This document shows positions 17,901 to 26,746 of a DNA stretch of 63,000 bases, in pieces (the first letter of the stretch is position 1; each line of letters begins with the position of its first letter). Source of the stretch: an uncultured Pseudomonadales bacterium (lineage in GTDB: Bacteria; Pseudomonadota; Gammaproteobacteria; Pseudomonadales; Azotimanducaceae); the NCBI GenBank assembly GCA_947258825.1, contig CAMYJX010000057.1, positions 1 through 63,000 on the forward strand, written 5' to 3'. The position numbers and the translations under genes are program-made. The notes beneath the pieces were generated by a model, which was not told where the DNA came from, ran no database searches, and saw only the letters and a program-made list of their open reading frames with translations.

Positions 17901-19515
17901 CGAGCTACCGGGGCACAAGGTGGATGAGTTCATCGCCAGCATTCGCCACTCGACGCCTGGCGTGAGTTTGATCAGCCCGCCACCGCATCACGACATTTAC
18001 TCCATCGAGGACATGGCGCAGCTGATCCACGACCTGAAGAACGCCAACCCGAGCGCCCGAATCAGCGTCAAGCTGGGCGCGGAAATCGGGGTGGGAACCG
18101 TCGCTGCCGGCGTGACGAAAGCGCGCGCCGATCACCTGGTGATTGCCGGCGACACCGGAGGCACGGGCGCCTCGCCGTTGACGTCCATCAAGCATGCTGG
18201 CGTTCCCTGGGAGTTGGGCATCGCCGAGACGCACCAGACCCTGGTAATGAACAACTTGCGCTCACGGGTAGTGCTGCAGACCGATGGCCAACTGAAAACG
18301 GGACGAGACGTCGCCATCGCCGCCCTGCTGGGCGCGGAAGAGTTCGGGTTCGCCACGGCCCCTCTCATCGCCTTGGGCTGCATTATGATGCGCAAATGTC
18401 ATCTCAATACCTGCCCGGTCGGCATCGCCACTCAGGATCCCGAGCTGCGCAAGAAATTTGCGGGCGAGCCCGAACACGTCGTCAATTACTTCTTCATGGT
18501 GGCCAAGGAACTGCGCCAGATAATGGCCGAGCTGGGGTTCCGCACCGTCAATGACATGATAGGACGGGTGGATGCCCTGCAAGTCGATGCAGCGGTAGAT
18601 CACTGGAAAGCCCGAGGCATCGACCTCAGCGCGATCCTTGCACCGGCTCAGGAACCGCCGGAGTTTCTGGGCCGGTACGCGATTCACAAGCAGGACCACG
18701 GGCTGTCCAAAGCGCTGGACAACGAGCTGATGGAGCTCGCCGAGCCCGCCCTCAAGCGCGGCGAAAAAGTCTACGACGAGCTGACCATCGTCAACACCAA
18801 CCGGGTTGTGGGGGCCATGCTTTCCAACCAGATAATCAGGGAAGTCGGTCCGGAAATGCTGCCTCCTGATTCCATCCACTTCAAATTTTTCGGCAGCGCC
18901 GGGCAAAGCTTCGGGGCATGGCTGGCGCGGGGCGTGACCCTCGAGGTGGAAGGTGATGCGAACGACTATGTAGGCAAGGGGCTTTCCGGCGGCCGAATCG
19001 TCATCTACCCGCCGAAAGAAAGCCGCTTCAGACCGGAAGACAACATTCTCATCGGCAACGTGGTGCTCTATGGGGCCACCAGCGGCGAGTGCTTCTTCCG
19101 CGGCCAGGCCGCCGAACGCTTCTGCGTGCGCAACAGCGGGGCACGGGCCGTAGTCGAAGGGGTGGGAGACCATGGCTGCGAATACATGACCGGCGGCCGC
19201 GTCGTGATTCTGGGCCCCACCGGTCGCAATTTCGCGGCCGGCATGAGCGGCGGGATCGCCTACATCTGGGATCCGGAATCGGCTTTCGCCAGACAGTGCA
19301 ACATGGAGATGGTAGAGCTCGAGAGGCTCGAGGCGGAAGACGAGATCGAGGAAGTTCGCGAGCTGATAAAGAAGCACGCCAGCTATACCGGGTCGTCGGT
19401 GGCAAGCAGCGTTCTCGACGACTGGCAGCGGTCTGTGGGCGAATTCGTGAAGGTGATGCCAACGGACTTGAAGCGTGTTCTCCAGGAACGGGAAGCGGCT
19501 GTGAGCGCCGGCTAG
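14956..19515 (+). CDS. gltB: Glutamate synthase large (alpha) subunit
   Basis: 1519 aa. Transfers the amide of glutamine to 2-oxoglutarate, giving two glutamates. The N-terminal class II glutamine amidotransferase starts after a propeptide: SCGVGF places the nucleophile at Cys25. Other landmarks are HSRFSTNTFPSW and NGEINT, RPSRY (~385), the central domain from ~470, the FMN barrel from ~840 (EGGEDVARFQPM, GAKPGEGGELPGHKV, SPPPHHDIYSIED, GDTGGTGASPL), the 3Fe-4S cysteines C1142, C1148 and C1153 (MRKCHLNTCPVG), and the C-terminal beta-helix repeats (FGSAGQSFGAWLARG, DYVGKGLSGGRI). The ribosome site AAAGGG precedes ATG 14956. It forms an operon with gltD 42 bp downstream. Confidence 0.98.
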   Translation: MTETAHIGLPPKRGLYDPDSEKDSCGVGFICDIKGRPSRQIIEDAQAMNCCMEHRGGVGYEKNTGDGAGILVGLPDRFLRKVAQTDLNIDLPASGEYGVGNVFLPTDEAQREHCLGVFEEEIAAAGQRLLGWRQLPVHPDGAGIGNAARAAMPQFAQLFIGAAAVSGDEFERKLYLIRKHGTLRIRSDEQLSERKSFYVCSLSTKVIVYKGMLTPDQVFPFYPDLLDADFESHLAMVHSRFSTNTFPSWDRAQPNRFMSHNGEINTVLGNKNWMNARQGTLDTPLFGDNLQKLFPIVEKDCSDSGTFDNVLEFLLMSGRKLQEAVLMMIPEAWQQHATMDPEKRAFYEYNSCLMEPWDGPASIAFTDGNYIGAVLDRNGLRPSRYYITDDDKCIMASEVGVVKVNPERVIEKGRLQPGRIFLIDFAQGRMIPDAEVKGEWSRAKPYQQWLDDQRIELDQLAPSREPHGFDPESLLARMQAFGYTVETMQIMLQPLVKELRDPLGSMGNDAALAVMSEKPRMLYDYFKQRFAQVTNPAIDSIREEVIMALECYIGPEHNLLSSTPEHAQRLRLPHPILSNEELAALQHMDHRGWRTQTIDITFARDSGRQGLTEALDRICREASEAIDSGYSLIVLSDRGLSSTRVPISALLAVGTVHHHLVQTFARTRVGLLLESGEAREVHHHCLLIGYGADGVNPYLAFEALWDSRRRGELDDAPHIANDDDVVAAYRKGTAKGILKVMAKMGISTLQSYKGAQIFEAVGLAEDVIDRAFVGTASRVQGVGLEVLAEEMQRRHDIGYPSRSINVHVLPNPGDFHWRRTGDTHMWDPEAIAHLQGAARGNSEDAYWRFADHINRETTRQANLRGLLTFRVDAGDEAIPIEEVEPESEIVRRFATGAMSFGSISAEAHESLAIAMNRMGGKSNTGEGGEDVARFQPMANGDSKRSAIKQVASGRFGVTINYLTNADELQIKIIQGAKPGEGGELPGHKVDEFIASIRHSTPGVSLISPPPHHDIYSIEDMAQLIHDLKNANPSARISVKLGAEIGVGTVAAGVTKARADHLVIAGDTGGTGASPLTSIKHAGVPWELGIAETHQTLVMNNLRSRVVLQTDGQLKTGRDVAIAALLGAEEFGFATAPLIALGCIMMRKCHLNTCPVGIATQDPELRKKFAGEPEHVVNYFFMVAKELRQIMAELGFRTVNDMIGRVDALQVDAAVDHWKARGIDLSAILAPAQEPPEFLGRYAIHKQDHGLSKALDNELMELAEPALKRGEKVYDELTIVNTNRVVGAMLSNQIIREVGPEMLPPDSIHFKFFGSAGQSFGAWLARGVTLEVEGDANDYVGKGLSGGRIVIYPPKESRFRPEDNILIGNVVLYGATSGECFFRGQAAERFCVRNSGARAVVEGVGDHGCEYMTGGRVVILGPTGRNFAAGMSGGIAYIWDPESAFARQCNMEMVELERLEAEDEIEEVRELIKKHASYTGSSVASSVLDDWQRSVGEFVKVMPTDLKRVLQEREAAVSAG

Positions 19516-19557
19516 CCCGCCGGAACTCAGCATCAGAGCAGTACGAGACCAGAGACT

Positions 19558-21021
19558 ATGGGAAAACCAACGGGATTCATGGAGTTCACGCGTAATGCGG
19601 CCCCTTACAGGGACGCGACGGTACGGCTGTTGGACTTTCAGGAGATCTACACCGAGCACGATGAGACGCGCCTTACCACTCAGGGCGCGCGATGCATGGA
19701 TTGCGGGGTACCTTTCTGTCAGTCAGACGACGGTTGCCCCGTCTATAACCTGATTCCCGAATGGAATGATCTGGTCTATCACGGTCAGTGGCGAGAAGCG
19801 CTGGATCGGCTGCACAAGACCAACAACTTTCCGGAGTTCACCGGCCGGGTCTGCCCGGCACCCTGCGAGGGGTCATGCGTGCTTGGTATCACCGACCCGG
19901 CGGTAACCATAAAGAATATCGAGATGGCCATCATTGACCGCGGGTTCGCCGAGGGATGGGTCGTACCGAACCCGCCCGCCGCGCGAAGCGGGAAACGGGT
20001 TGCCATCATCGGGTCCGGACCCGCGGGATTGGCTGCAGCTGACCAGCTGAACAAAGCCGGGCACACGGTGACCGTTTACGAACGCGCCGATCGAATCGGC
20101 GGGCTGCTGATGTACGGCATTCCCAACATGAAGCTGGAAAAAGAAGCCGTGGTGGATCGACGCGTCAACCTGCTGCGCGAAGAAGGCGTGGAGTTCGTGT
20201 CCGGCGTCGAGGTGGGCGACGGCAGCAACGGCAGCTTGGATGCAGCTGATCTGGCCGGCGACAACGACGCCGTGCTGCTGGCAACCGGCGCCACGGTTCC
20301 AAGAGATCTGCCCATACCGGGAAGAGAGCTCAACGGCATCCATTTCGCCATGGATTTTCTCACCGCCAACACTCGAAGCCTGTTGGATTCCCGGCATGCG
20401 GATAGCGCCTACATCTCTGCCAAGGATAAGCACGTCATCGTGATCGGAGGCGGCGATACGGGTACGGACTGCATTGGCACCTCGTTGCGCCACGGCTGCA
20501 AGAGCCTGGTGAATTTCGAGCTCTTCCCTCAGCCGCCGGCAAATCGGGCGCCGGACAATCCGTGGCCCACTTGGCCCAAAATCTTCCGCACAGACTATGG
20601 TCACGAAGAGGCGGCCACCAAGTTCGGCAACGACCCACGAGTATACGGCATCTCGTCCACAGAGTTCGTAGACGACGGGCAGGGCAACATCCGGGCGGTT
20701 CGCACGGTGGACGTAGCGTTCAATCAGGGTCGCTTCGAAAACATCCCGGGCAGCGAGCGGGAATGGCCCGCGGATCTGATTTTTCTTGCCATGGGCTTTC
20801 TCGGTCCCGAACACCCGGTATCCGACAGGCTCGATCTGCACTATGACGAGCGGTCGAACTATAAGGCCGAGTACGGCAGCTACCGAACCAACGTCGAGCA
20901 CATATTCGCCGCCGGAGACTGCCGGCGAGGACAGAGCCTCGTCGTACGCGCCATCAACGAAGGCCGCGAAGCTGCGCGCGAGATCGACCGCTATCTGATG
21001 GGGTCGACTCAACTGCCCTGA
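19558..21021 (+). CDS. gltD: Glutamate synthase small (beta) subunit
   Basis: 487 aa. NADPH-oxidising FAD protein that feeds electrons to GltB. The N-terminal 4Fe-4S ligands are in [16 protein letters not shown] and CPAPCEGSC. The FAD site is [20 protein letters not shown] (~142), the NADPH site [15 protein letters not shown] (~299), and the C-terminal FAD-associated motif is [20 protein letters not shown]. The order Fe-S / FAD / NADPH and the length match the family. It follows gltB by 42 bp with no promoter between. It is the last plus-strand gene before a convergent, repeat-filled gap. Confidence 0.97.
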   Translation: MGKPTGFMEFTRNAAPYRDATVRLLDFQEIYTEHDETRLTTQGARCMDCGVPFCQSDDGCPVYNLIPEWNDLVYHGQWREALDRLHKTNNFPEFTGRVCPAPCEGSCVLGITDPAVTIKNIEMAIIDRGFAEGWVVPNPPAARSGKRVAIIGSGPAGLAAADQLNKAGHTVTVYERADRIGGLLMYGIPNMKLEKEAVVDRRVNLLREEGVEFVSGVEVGDGSNGSLDAADLAGDNDAVLLATGATVPRDLPIPGRELNGIHFAMDFLTANTRSLLDSRHADSAYISAKDKHVIVIGGGDTGTDCIGTSLRHGCKSLVNFELFPQPPANRAPDNPWPTWPKIFRTDYGHEEAATKFGNDPRVYGISSTEFVDDGQGNIRAVRTVDVAFNQGRFENIPGSEREWPADLIFLAMGFLGPEHPVSDRLDLHYDERSNYKAEYGSYRTNVEHIFAAGDCRRGQSLVVRAINEGREAAREIDRYLMGSTQLP

Positions 21022-21060
21022 TCTCCTTGCTGCCCGTTGGGCGGTTCGGTTATCGGCTGT

Positions 21061-21204
21061 GGCTTCCCTGGAACGATCACAGGGCCATCGTGAAGCGCCT
21101 CCGGCGTGCCCTCGAGCCGCGCCTTGCCGACGGCGCAAGGCCGCCGCGTCAATTCACAGCCCTCGGCTGCACGACATCGCCCCTGTGATCGTTCCAGGGA
21201 AGCC
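21061..21204. repeat. 144-bp palindromic element A
   Basis: Perfect 24-bp inverted terminal repeats at 21061-21084 and 21181-21204 (left arm begins GGCTTCCCTGGAACGATCAC) close a 96-bp interior. The interior carries its own hairpin (GCCTTGC 21121-21127 pairing with GCAAGGC 21135-21141). No coding frame fits. It could be a MITE-like or REP/BIME-like element, or a large bidirectional terminator between the convergent gltD and damX genes. No target-site duplication is evident. Confidence 0.7.
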
Positions 21205-21221
21205 GCTCTCGCAACCACTCA

Positions 21222-21301
21222 CCAGGTAGCCAGGTAGCCAGGTAGCCAGGTAGCCAGGTAGCCAGGTAGCCAGGTAGCCAGGTAGCCAGGTAGCCAGGTA
21301 G
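21222..21301. repeat. Ten perfect tandem copies of CCAGGTAG
   Basis: An exact 8-bp unit, CCAGGTAG, repeated ten times without a mismatch (80 bp), starting 17 bp after palindromic element A and ending 33 bp before element B. It is non-coding on the evidence here. Octamer arrays of this purity are prone to slipped-strand copy-number change. Confidence 0.95.
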
Positions 21302-21334
21302 ATGGTGCAACGTTCTGCGCTTGGAAGATCTAGC

Positions 21335-21478
21335 GGAGCCCGGTGGCGGGTGGTTTGCAGTGGCGTTTGAGCGGCGCCGAGGTGGTCGACTTGACCCCGA
21401 AGGGGGCAACCTCGGCCGCAGAGGGCAGCGCGGAGCGCCGCCGCTCCAGCCGCTGCAAACCACCCGCCACCGGACTCC
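21335..21478. repeat. 144-bp palindromic element B
   Basis: Inverted repeats of 26 bp with one mismatch at 21335-21360 and 21453-21478 (core CCGGTGGCGGGTGGTTTGCA...). Inside is a nested stem CCGAGGT (21377-21383) / ACCTCGG (21409-21415), with CCCC-GAA-GGGG at the centre, so the whole can fold as one long hairpin. Its length equals element A, but the arm sequences differ. It ends 44 bp from the damX stop codon. Confidence 0.7.
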
Positions 21479-21522
21479 CCAGCCTGAAACGAAGCGCAGT
21501 TACTGACACAAAACGCTGGCTG

Positions 21523-23070
21523 CTACTGCGCCACCGTCCGCACAGCCCCCTGCACCTGCTCAAACGGCCGAATCCAGGGTTTCACGCCTCCCGCCGTGGC
21601 TTCCGGGGTGGCGGCTGCCCGCTCGGCTTCGCCGCGGGTCCCAAAGTTTCCGTAGATCACGACATGGAGCAATTCTCCGTTGCGCTGCAGACGATAGAGG
21701 GCAAAGTCCTGCGGGCGGCTCCGCTGCTCGACATAGGCAGACGCGCGCTCGAAAGAAGATGAAGACAAGAGCTGCAGGGTGAATCTGTCAGGCGGTTGAG
21801 CCAGAATCCAGGCCGAGTCCCGAGGGCCTTCCGCAGCAGCCGCCTGGGACGCCAGCGCCGATTCTCGAGCAACAGCTTCCGGATCCTGCCGCGGGGCTGC
21901 GGGCGCTTCTGCTGCCAGGGCTTCCGCTTCCTCCTGCGCGGATGCTTCCGGGGACACAGCAACCGCCGGTGGTTCGGAGGGCGAGGGCTCGGCCTCTATC
22001 GGCTCCGTAACGGAATCCGCAGCGGGCTGAAGGGCGCCAGCTTCGTGCTTCTCCGGCTGAGGATCTTCTACCAGAGATGCGTGCTGCCCGGAAATTGCAA
22101 GGGGGTCGGACATCTGATCCAGCCGCTCCGACTCCTTCGAGGACTCTACCGTCACCACCTCATCCGCCAACAGGGGACCCTCAGCCTCCTGATCGGGTCG
22201 CCAAGTGAGATAAGCCACCAGTACCAGCAGCACCAGCAGGGCCAGTAGCGCTCGATGTGCCATCGGGAAGCCCGTGTTTTTCATTGTCAGATCTCCAGAC
22301 TGCAGCCTGGCCAGAAGCACGTTGGCCATCTGATTGATACGACCGGGCATACCCTCCGACAGGCGCGCAATGTCTTTAACCTGCTGCTCGGAAAAAGGTA
22401 ATCTGCCCCGATATCGAGCCTGCTTGAACTGCCATTCCAGATACTCACGGACATCATTTACGTCGAACCCCGACAACCGCAACTCGTGCCAGCCCACTTC
22501 CAGCCGTTTAGCCATCCGCTCCACCATCGGCACGATACGCACCTCGGCGAACAGCAGTATCCGGATAGGACAACGGCTGACCAACGTCAGTAGCTGCTCA
22601 ACAGCACGGCCATCCAGCAGCTCGGCATCATCCACGAGAATGACACAGAATCGCTCGTCACGCTGCTGATCCTCCACGTGGGCGACGATCACATCCATCA
22701 GCAGCTGTGCATGCGCATCGGCGGGGGCTGCGAGTCCGAAACCCTGTACGATGCCGGCCAGCACCTCGCGCGATGAGTTGATCAGGGCGCCGTTGATGCG
22801 CGCCGCTTTCGCCCGGGGTTCCAGGCTGGCGGAGAGCCGGCGATAGAGCACGCTCTTGCCGGAATCGTGAGGGCCCGTGACCAGCAGGACTCTTCTGGAC
22901 CACTGGGATAGATGACGCAGCTGCTCGAGATAGGTCTTACGATCGCCACCCTCATAAAATCCGGGTGCCGGGTCCACAAAAGGATTGCGGGCCAGGCCAA
23001 GCACCTGTTTGTCCCCGGTCTGCTGCTGATCCGTACCTTCCGTCAGATTGGCAGGAGTCTCGTCAGCCAT
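21523..23070 (-). CDS. damX: DamX-like SPOR-domain cell-division protein with AAA ATPase domain
   Basis: 515 aa. Residues ~28-270 are an AAA/ExeA-like ATPase domain with Walker A TGPHDSGKS (~65) and Walker B CVILVDDAELL. One transmembrane helix lies near 271-290 (ALLALLVLLVLVAYLTW), then a ~140-residue Glu/Ala/Pro-rich linker, then a SPOR domain (~430-505: FTLQLLSSSSFERASAYVEQ ... LHVVIYGNFGTRGEAERA) that binds septal glycan. In enterobacteria DamX keeps only the TM and SPOR parts; the version with an N-terminal ATPase is usual in Pseudomonas-like bacteria. ATG 23070 overlaps the aroB 3' end by 8 bp. It is the last gene of the pil-aro operon. Confidence 0.9.
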   Translation of the reverse strand: MADETPANLTEGTDQQQTGDKQVLGLARNPFVDPAPGFYEGGDRKTYLEQLRHLSQWSRRVLLVTGPHDSGKSVLYRRLSASLEPRAKAARINGALINSSREVLAGIVQGFGLAAPADAHAQLLMDVIVAHVEDQQRDERFCVILVDDAELLDGRAVEQLLTLVSRCPIRILLFAEVRIVPMVERMAKRLEVGWHELRLSGFDVNDVREYLEWQFKQARYRGRLPFSEQQVKDIARLSEGMPGRINQMANVLLARLQSGDLTMKNTGFPMAHRALLALLVLLVLVAYLTWRPDQEAEGPLLADEVVTVESSKESERLDQMSDPLAISGQHASLVEDPQPEKHEAGALQPAADSVTEPIEAEPSPSEPPAVAVSPEASAQEEAEALAAEAPAAPRQDPEAVARESALASQAAAAEGPRDSAWILAQPPDRFTLQLLSSSSFERASAYVEQRSRPQDFALYRLQRNGELLHVVIYGNFGTRGEAERAAATPEATAGGVKPWIRPFEQVQGAVRTVAQ

Positions 23071-24163
23071 GACAGAGCCGCTCGCCTGCTGTTAGGGTCT
23101 GATGCAATGCCGACATGTCGACCTCCTCGGTTACGTGCACGCTGCCGATGGCTTCAGCAAGCACCAGCCACAGCTTGCCGTTTTTCACCTTTTTGTCGGC
23201 ACCCATGGCTTGGACCATGTCCGGCGCATCGAGAAGTGGTGGTGCGACGGGCAGCCCAAGAGACGCCAGCAGCTGCCGAATTTCAAAGGCTTGCGCCCAG
23301 GGCAGCAGCCCTTGCCTGGCCGAGAGATCAGCGGCCATGACCATGCCGATAGCCACTGCCTCACCATGCAGATAACGCCGGTAGCCGGTGAGGGTCTCAA
23401 TCGCATGTCCGAAAGTGTGCCCGAAATTCAGCACGGCGCGCAGCCCGCCTTCGCGCTCATCGGCGGAAACGACCCGTGCTTTCAGCTCGCAGGACCGGCG
23501 AACCGCATGGGCCAACGCATCGGGCTGCCTCGCCAGGCAGGACGCTGCCCTTTTCTGCAACCATCGAAAGAACTCAGCATCGACGATGACACCATACTTC
23601 ACGACTTCTGCCAGACCGGCCCGGTATTCCCTTTCAGGCAGGGTATCGAAAACTGACGTATCGGCCAGCACGCAGCGCGGCTGGTAAAAGGCGCCGATCA
23701 TATTCTTACCGCGAGGACGATTGACTGCGGTTTTACCACCGACGGAGGAATCCACCTGAGCCAGCAGCGTCGTGGGCACCTGAATGAAATCAACCCCCCT
23801 TTGATAAGTTGCAGCGACGAAGCCGGTGAGGTCACCCACAACGCCGCCACCCAAAGCTATGAGCGTGGTATCGCGACCGTGGCGATGCTCCAGCAGGAAA
23901 TCCACGGCCGACGCGTAGCTGTCTAAATTTTTGTGCGCCTCACCATCGGGCATCGTGAACACGTCCACCTGATAGCGGCTGCCCAGAGCCTCCAGCAGCC
24001 GTTCCAGGTAGAGGGGTGCGACCGTCTCGTTGCTGAAAACGGCGACCTGCCCGCCGCCGATGTGTCGCGCGAGCAGAGCTCCGCGCGCCATTATTCCCGC
24101 ACCGATGTAGATGGGGTAGCTTCGTTCGCCAAGGTCAACGTCTACCTGCACCCAATCAGTCAT
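23063..24163 (-). CDS. aroB: 3-dehydroquinate synthase
   Basis: 366 aa, the family length. Converts DAHP to 3-dehydroquinate using NAD+ and Zn2+, the second shikimate step. Motifs include [11 protein letters not shown] (NAD-binding region), [40 protein letters not shown], the metal-ligand region [12 protein letters not shown] and [10 protein letters not shown]. The start overlaps the aroK stop (ATGA) and the 3' end overlaps damX by 8 bp, giving tight translational coupling. Confidence 0.97.
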   Translation of the reverse strand: MTDWVQVDVDLGERSYPIYIGAGIMARGALLARHIGGGQVAVFSNETVAPLYLERLLEALGSRYQVDVFTMPDGEAHKNLDSYASAVDFLLEHRHGRDTTLIALGGGVVGDLTGFVAATYQRGVDFIQVPTTLLAQVDSSVGGKTAVNRPRGKNMIGAFYQPRCVLADTSVFDTLPEREYRAGLAEVVKYGVIVDAEFFRWLQKRAASCLARQPDALAHAVRRSCELKARVVSADEREGGLRAVLNFGHTFGHAIETLTGYRRYLHGEAVAIGMVMAADLSARQGLLPWAQAFEIRQLLASLGLPVAPPLLDAPDMVQAMGADKKVKNGKLWLVLAEAIGSVHVTEEVDMSALHQTLTAGERLCHG

Positions 24164-24684
24164 AGCAGCCCGTCTTCTTTCAGTTTTTCCTCGATCTGTC
24201 TGGCAAGCGCCTTAGGGCCCTGCCGATCGGTAACGAACCGGTAATCGGCGATCTCCCGATACAGCGGCTCCCGCTCCCGCTGCAAGCGGGCGAGCGTCTC
24301 CCTCGGGTTACCCTGCTGGAGCAGGGGGCGTTTCCGATCGCGGCGGGTTCGCTGCACCAGTCGCTCCAGAGGGCTGTCCAGATGAATCACGATGCCGCGA
24401 TTCGCAAGCACCTTTCGATTCGAAGGCCGCAGAACCGCGCCGCCGCCCGTCGCGAGCACAATGCCCTGCTGTTGCGTGAGGTCATCGAGAACATGCTCTT
24501 CACGGTCACGAAATCCAACCTCCCCCTCGACATCGAAAATCCAGGAAATGGGCGCGCCAGCCCGCTCTTCGATGACGTGATCCGAATCGTAGAAAACCAG
24601 GCTCAACGACTGCGCCAGCAGGCGTCCTACCGTGCTTTTACCCACAGCCATCAGGCCGACGAGGATGATATTCGGTTTCTGCAT
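24160..24684 (-). CDS. aroK: Shikimate kinase
   Basis: 174 aa. Phosphorylates shikimate at O3 with ATP. Walker A is [11 protein letters not shown] (residues ~9-19). Asp and Arg of the shikimate site are in [13 protein letters not shown] and FRDREEHV, followed by [13 protein letters not shown]; the lid arginines are in RDRKRPLLQ and the adenine loop is near the C-terminus. The start at 24684 gives the canonical N-terminus ([18 protein letters not shown]), but the T-tract of an upstream intrinsic terminator runs right up to the ATG and leaves no Shine-Dalgarno sequence. Either translation begins without one, or the hairpin modulates expression. Confidence 0.95.
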   Translation of the reverse strand: MQKPNIILVGLMAVGKSTVGRLLAQSLSLVFYDSDHVIEERAGAPISWIFDVEGEVGFRDREEHVLDDLTQQQGIVLATGGGAVLRPSNRKVLANRGIVIHLDSPLERLVQRTRRDRKRPLLQQGNPRETLARLQREREPLYREIADYRFVTDRQGPKALARQIEEKLKEDGLL

Positions 24685-24711
24685 AAAAAAACGGCGCCCT
24701 CCGGGCGCCGT
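24685..24711 (-). terminator. Intrinsic terminator between pilQ and aroK
   Basis: On the minus strand ACGGCGCCC-GGA-GGGCGCCGT is a near-perfect GC-rich hairpin (24691-24711) followed by seven T residues (24685-24691), and then at once by the aroK ATG (24684). It would end transcription of pilMNOPQ before aroK, or act as a partial terminator that sets the aroKB-damX level. Confidence 0.85.
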
Positions 24712-24731
24712 CTAGTGTAGAGGATAACCGC

Positions 24732-26741
24732 TCAGCGAGTCAGGCTATCGCGCAGTATCTTGGGCGTGATGAAGATCAGCAGCTCCTGCTTGTCATCCCG
24801 CTCGGTCTTGGTCCTGAACAGGGCTCCGACGTAGGGCAGATCACCCAGGAACGGCGTCTTGGTGGTGGAGACATTGCGGTCGGTCTGGAATATACCGCCG
24901 AGAACCACGGTCTGACCGTTGTCGACTAGAACCTCCGTCTCCAGCACCGCGTCTTTAAACGACGTGGAGGTGGCGCCACTGGAAGATGCTTCCTGATAAG
25001 GAATCTCAACCCCGGATTCGATATAAGCAGACGATTTATCAGCGGTGATGACCTTCGGTCGGGCAACGACTTCCGCATGGCCATCGGAGGCCAGCGCCGA
25101 GAGCTCCAGATCGAGGAGATACCCCTCGCCGGTAATACCTACGCCGAAGCTGCTGGCGCCCGGTCCGCTGACGCCAAGGTCGACGACCAGATCCTGGGGT
25201 GAACTGATTTCGCCGCTACCACTAACGATGATGTCCTGCAGCTCCGTCAGAGTTTGCCGTGAGCCGCCAAACTTCCATTTGTCGTTGGTGATCTTGCCAC
25301 CACCCCAGCGAATACCAAGCTCTTCGGAGAAATTGGCGGTGGCGGTTACCACCCTGGCTTCAATCAGAACCTGGCGCACCGGAACGTCCAGCTGGGCGAT
25401 CACGCGTCGGAAATCTTCCAGCTTCTCTGCGGTATCGGTCAGAATGATGGCATTGGTCCGTTCATCGACGATAACGCTGCCACGATCAGACAGCATGGTC
25501 TGGCCGCTCTCGCCGGCTGCGTTGTTGAACAGCTCAAACAGAGCAGTGGCGCTGGCGTAACGGACCTGGATGAACTCGGTGCGCAGCGGGGCCAGCTCTG
25601 AAATCTGCTTCTGATTTTCCAGTTCCAGCTTTTCCCGCGCGGCAATCTCGGCGGCGGGCGCCACCAGAAGCACGTTGCCCACCTGGCGCTGATCCAGACC
25701 TTTGGTTTTCAGAATGAGTTCCAGAGCCTGATCCCAGGGCACGTTCTTCAGGCGCAGCGTTATGCGGCCCGCAACCGTATCGCTGGCAACCAGGTTCAGA
25801 TCGGTGAAATCTGCGATGAGCTGCAGAACAGAGCGGACCTCGATGTCCTGGAAGTTGAGAGACAGCTTCTCACCCGAAAACTTGAACACATCGGTTCGCT
25901 GCTCCAGCTCTTCCTTGGAGACCGGGTTGACGTCTACAGAGAGCCTGTTGTCTGCCTGATAGGCCAGGTAATCGAAGTCACCCGTGGCATCCACCGTGAA
26001 GGTCACGTTCGGACCCTGCTGCAACGCGTCGACAATCTGCACGGGCGTGGCGAAATCGGTGACATCCAGACGCCGCTGAAGCTCTTTTGGCAGCTGGGTA
26101 TCGCTCACCTCGATGCGAATCTTGCCGCCGTCCATAGACACGTTAACCGGCGCCTTGGGATTGGACAGCTCGATCAGAATGCGTCCTTCGCCCTGCTCGC
26201 CGCGGCGGAAGTCAACGCTCTCGATGCGAGAGTCTGTAACGGCAACCTGGCGGGAACCCACGTCTACCGCGCTTCCGCGCTGCGCGGTCACCGGCACGCC
26301 GGACGCGCCAGCTCCACCGACCGTCAGATAGAGAGTATTGCCCTGAATCTCAGTCTCGTAACCCACAAGCCGGGTGAGATTTACGATGGCGCGGGTGCGA
26401 TCCTTGGTGGAAACGACCGACACCTTTCGGGCGTTGCCGATACCGAGATCGAAGTGCTTCTTCTCGAGAGCGCTCTCCACGGTGGGCATGTCGAGCACGA
26501 TTCGCGCCGGCTGCTCGATGGTGTAGCCCGTCGGCTCCGGAGGCGTGCCGTCAAACTGCATCCGTATTTCGGTTCGATCCCCCGGCAGAGAGGAAAATTC
26601 GATGGATTCGATGGTCGCACCGAATGCCGGCACAGCGGGCAATGCAGACGCCAGAGCCATAAAGCAGGCAAAGGTTCCCAACCGGGCCCGAGCCGTTCGG
26701 CGTACCATTCCTCTGTAACACCGCTTGGTCAAATTCAGCAT
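24732..26741 (-). CDS. pilQ: Type IV pilus secretin PilQ
   Basis: About 669 aa from ATG 26741 (GAGG 9 nt upstream). ATG 26750, overlapping the pilP stop as ATGA, gives 672 aa. Outer-membrane secretin through which the type IV pilus passes. Order: signal peptide (ARLGTFACFMALASALPAVPAFG), two AMIN domains (~45-270) that bind peptidoglycan, a secretin/TonB short N-terminal domain (LNFQDIEVRSVLQLIADFTD), an N1 domain, and the secretin beta domain ending QTVVLGGIFQ, TPFLGDLPYVGALFR and LLIFITPKIL. It is the last pil gene and is followed by the intrinsic terminator. Confidence 0.96.
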   Translation of the reverse strand: MLNLTKRCYRGMVRRTARARLGTFACFMALASALPAVPAFGATIESIEFSSLPGDRTEIRMQFDGTPPEPTGYTIEQPARIVLDMPTVESALEKKHFDLGIGNARKVSVVSTKDRTRAIVNLTRLVGYETEIQGNTLYLTVGGAGASGVPVTAQRGSAVDVGSRQVAVTDSRIESVDFRRGEQGEGRILIELSNPKAPVNVSMDGGKIRIEVSDTQLPKELQRRLDVTDFATPVQIVDALQQGPNVTFTVDATGDFDYLAYQADNRLSVDVNPVSKEELEQRTDVFKFSGEKLSLNFQDIEVRSVLQLIADFTDLNLVASDTVAGRITLRLKNVPWDQALELILKTKGLDQRQVGNVLLVAPAAEIAAREKLELENQKQISELAPLRTEFIQVRYASATALFELFNNAAGESGQTMLSDRGSVIVDERTNAIILTDTAEKLEDFRRVIAQLDVPVRQVLIEARVVTATANFSEELGIRWGGGKITNDKWKFGGSRQTLTELQDIIVSGSGEISSPQDLVVDLGVSGPGASSFGVGITGEGYLLDLELSALASDGHAEVVARPKVITADKSSAYIESGVEIPYQEASSSGATSTSFKDAVLETEVLVDNGQTVVLGGIFQTDRNVSTTKTPFLGDLPYVGALFRTKTERDDKQELLIFITPKILRDSLTR

Positions 26742-26746
26742 GATCA

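Noticed and set aside
18262..19659. 465-aa minus-strand frame
   Set aside because: Antisense of gltB, with no family features or ribosome site.
21222..21301. Possible CRISPR array
   Set aside because: The repeats are 8 bp, directly adjacent and without spacers, and no cas gene is near.
21149..21463. Minus-strand frame encoding a repeated YLATWLPG peptide
   Set aside because: It arises from the 8-bp array read in all three phases and spans the palindromes; there is no ribosome site and no family similarity. Treated as non-coding repeat DNA.
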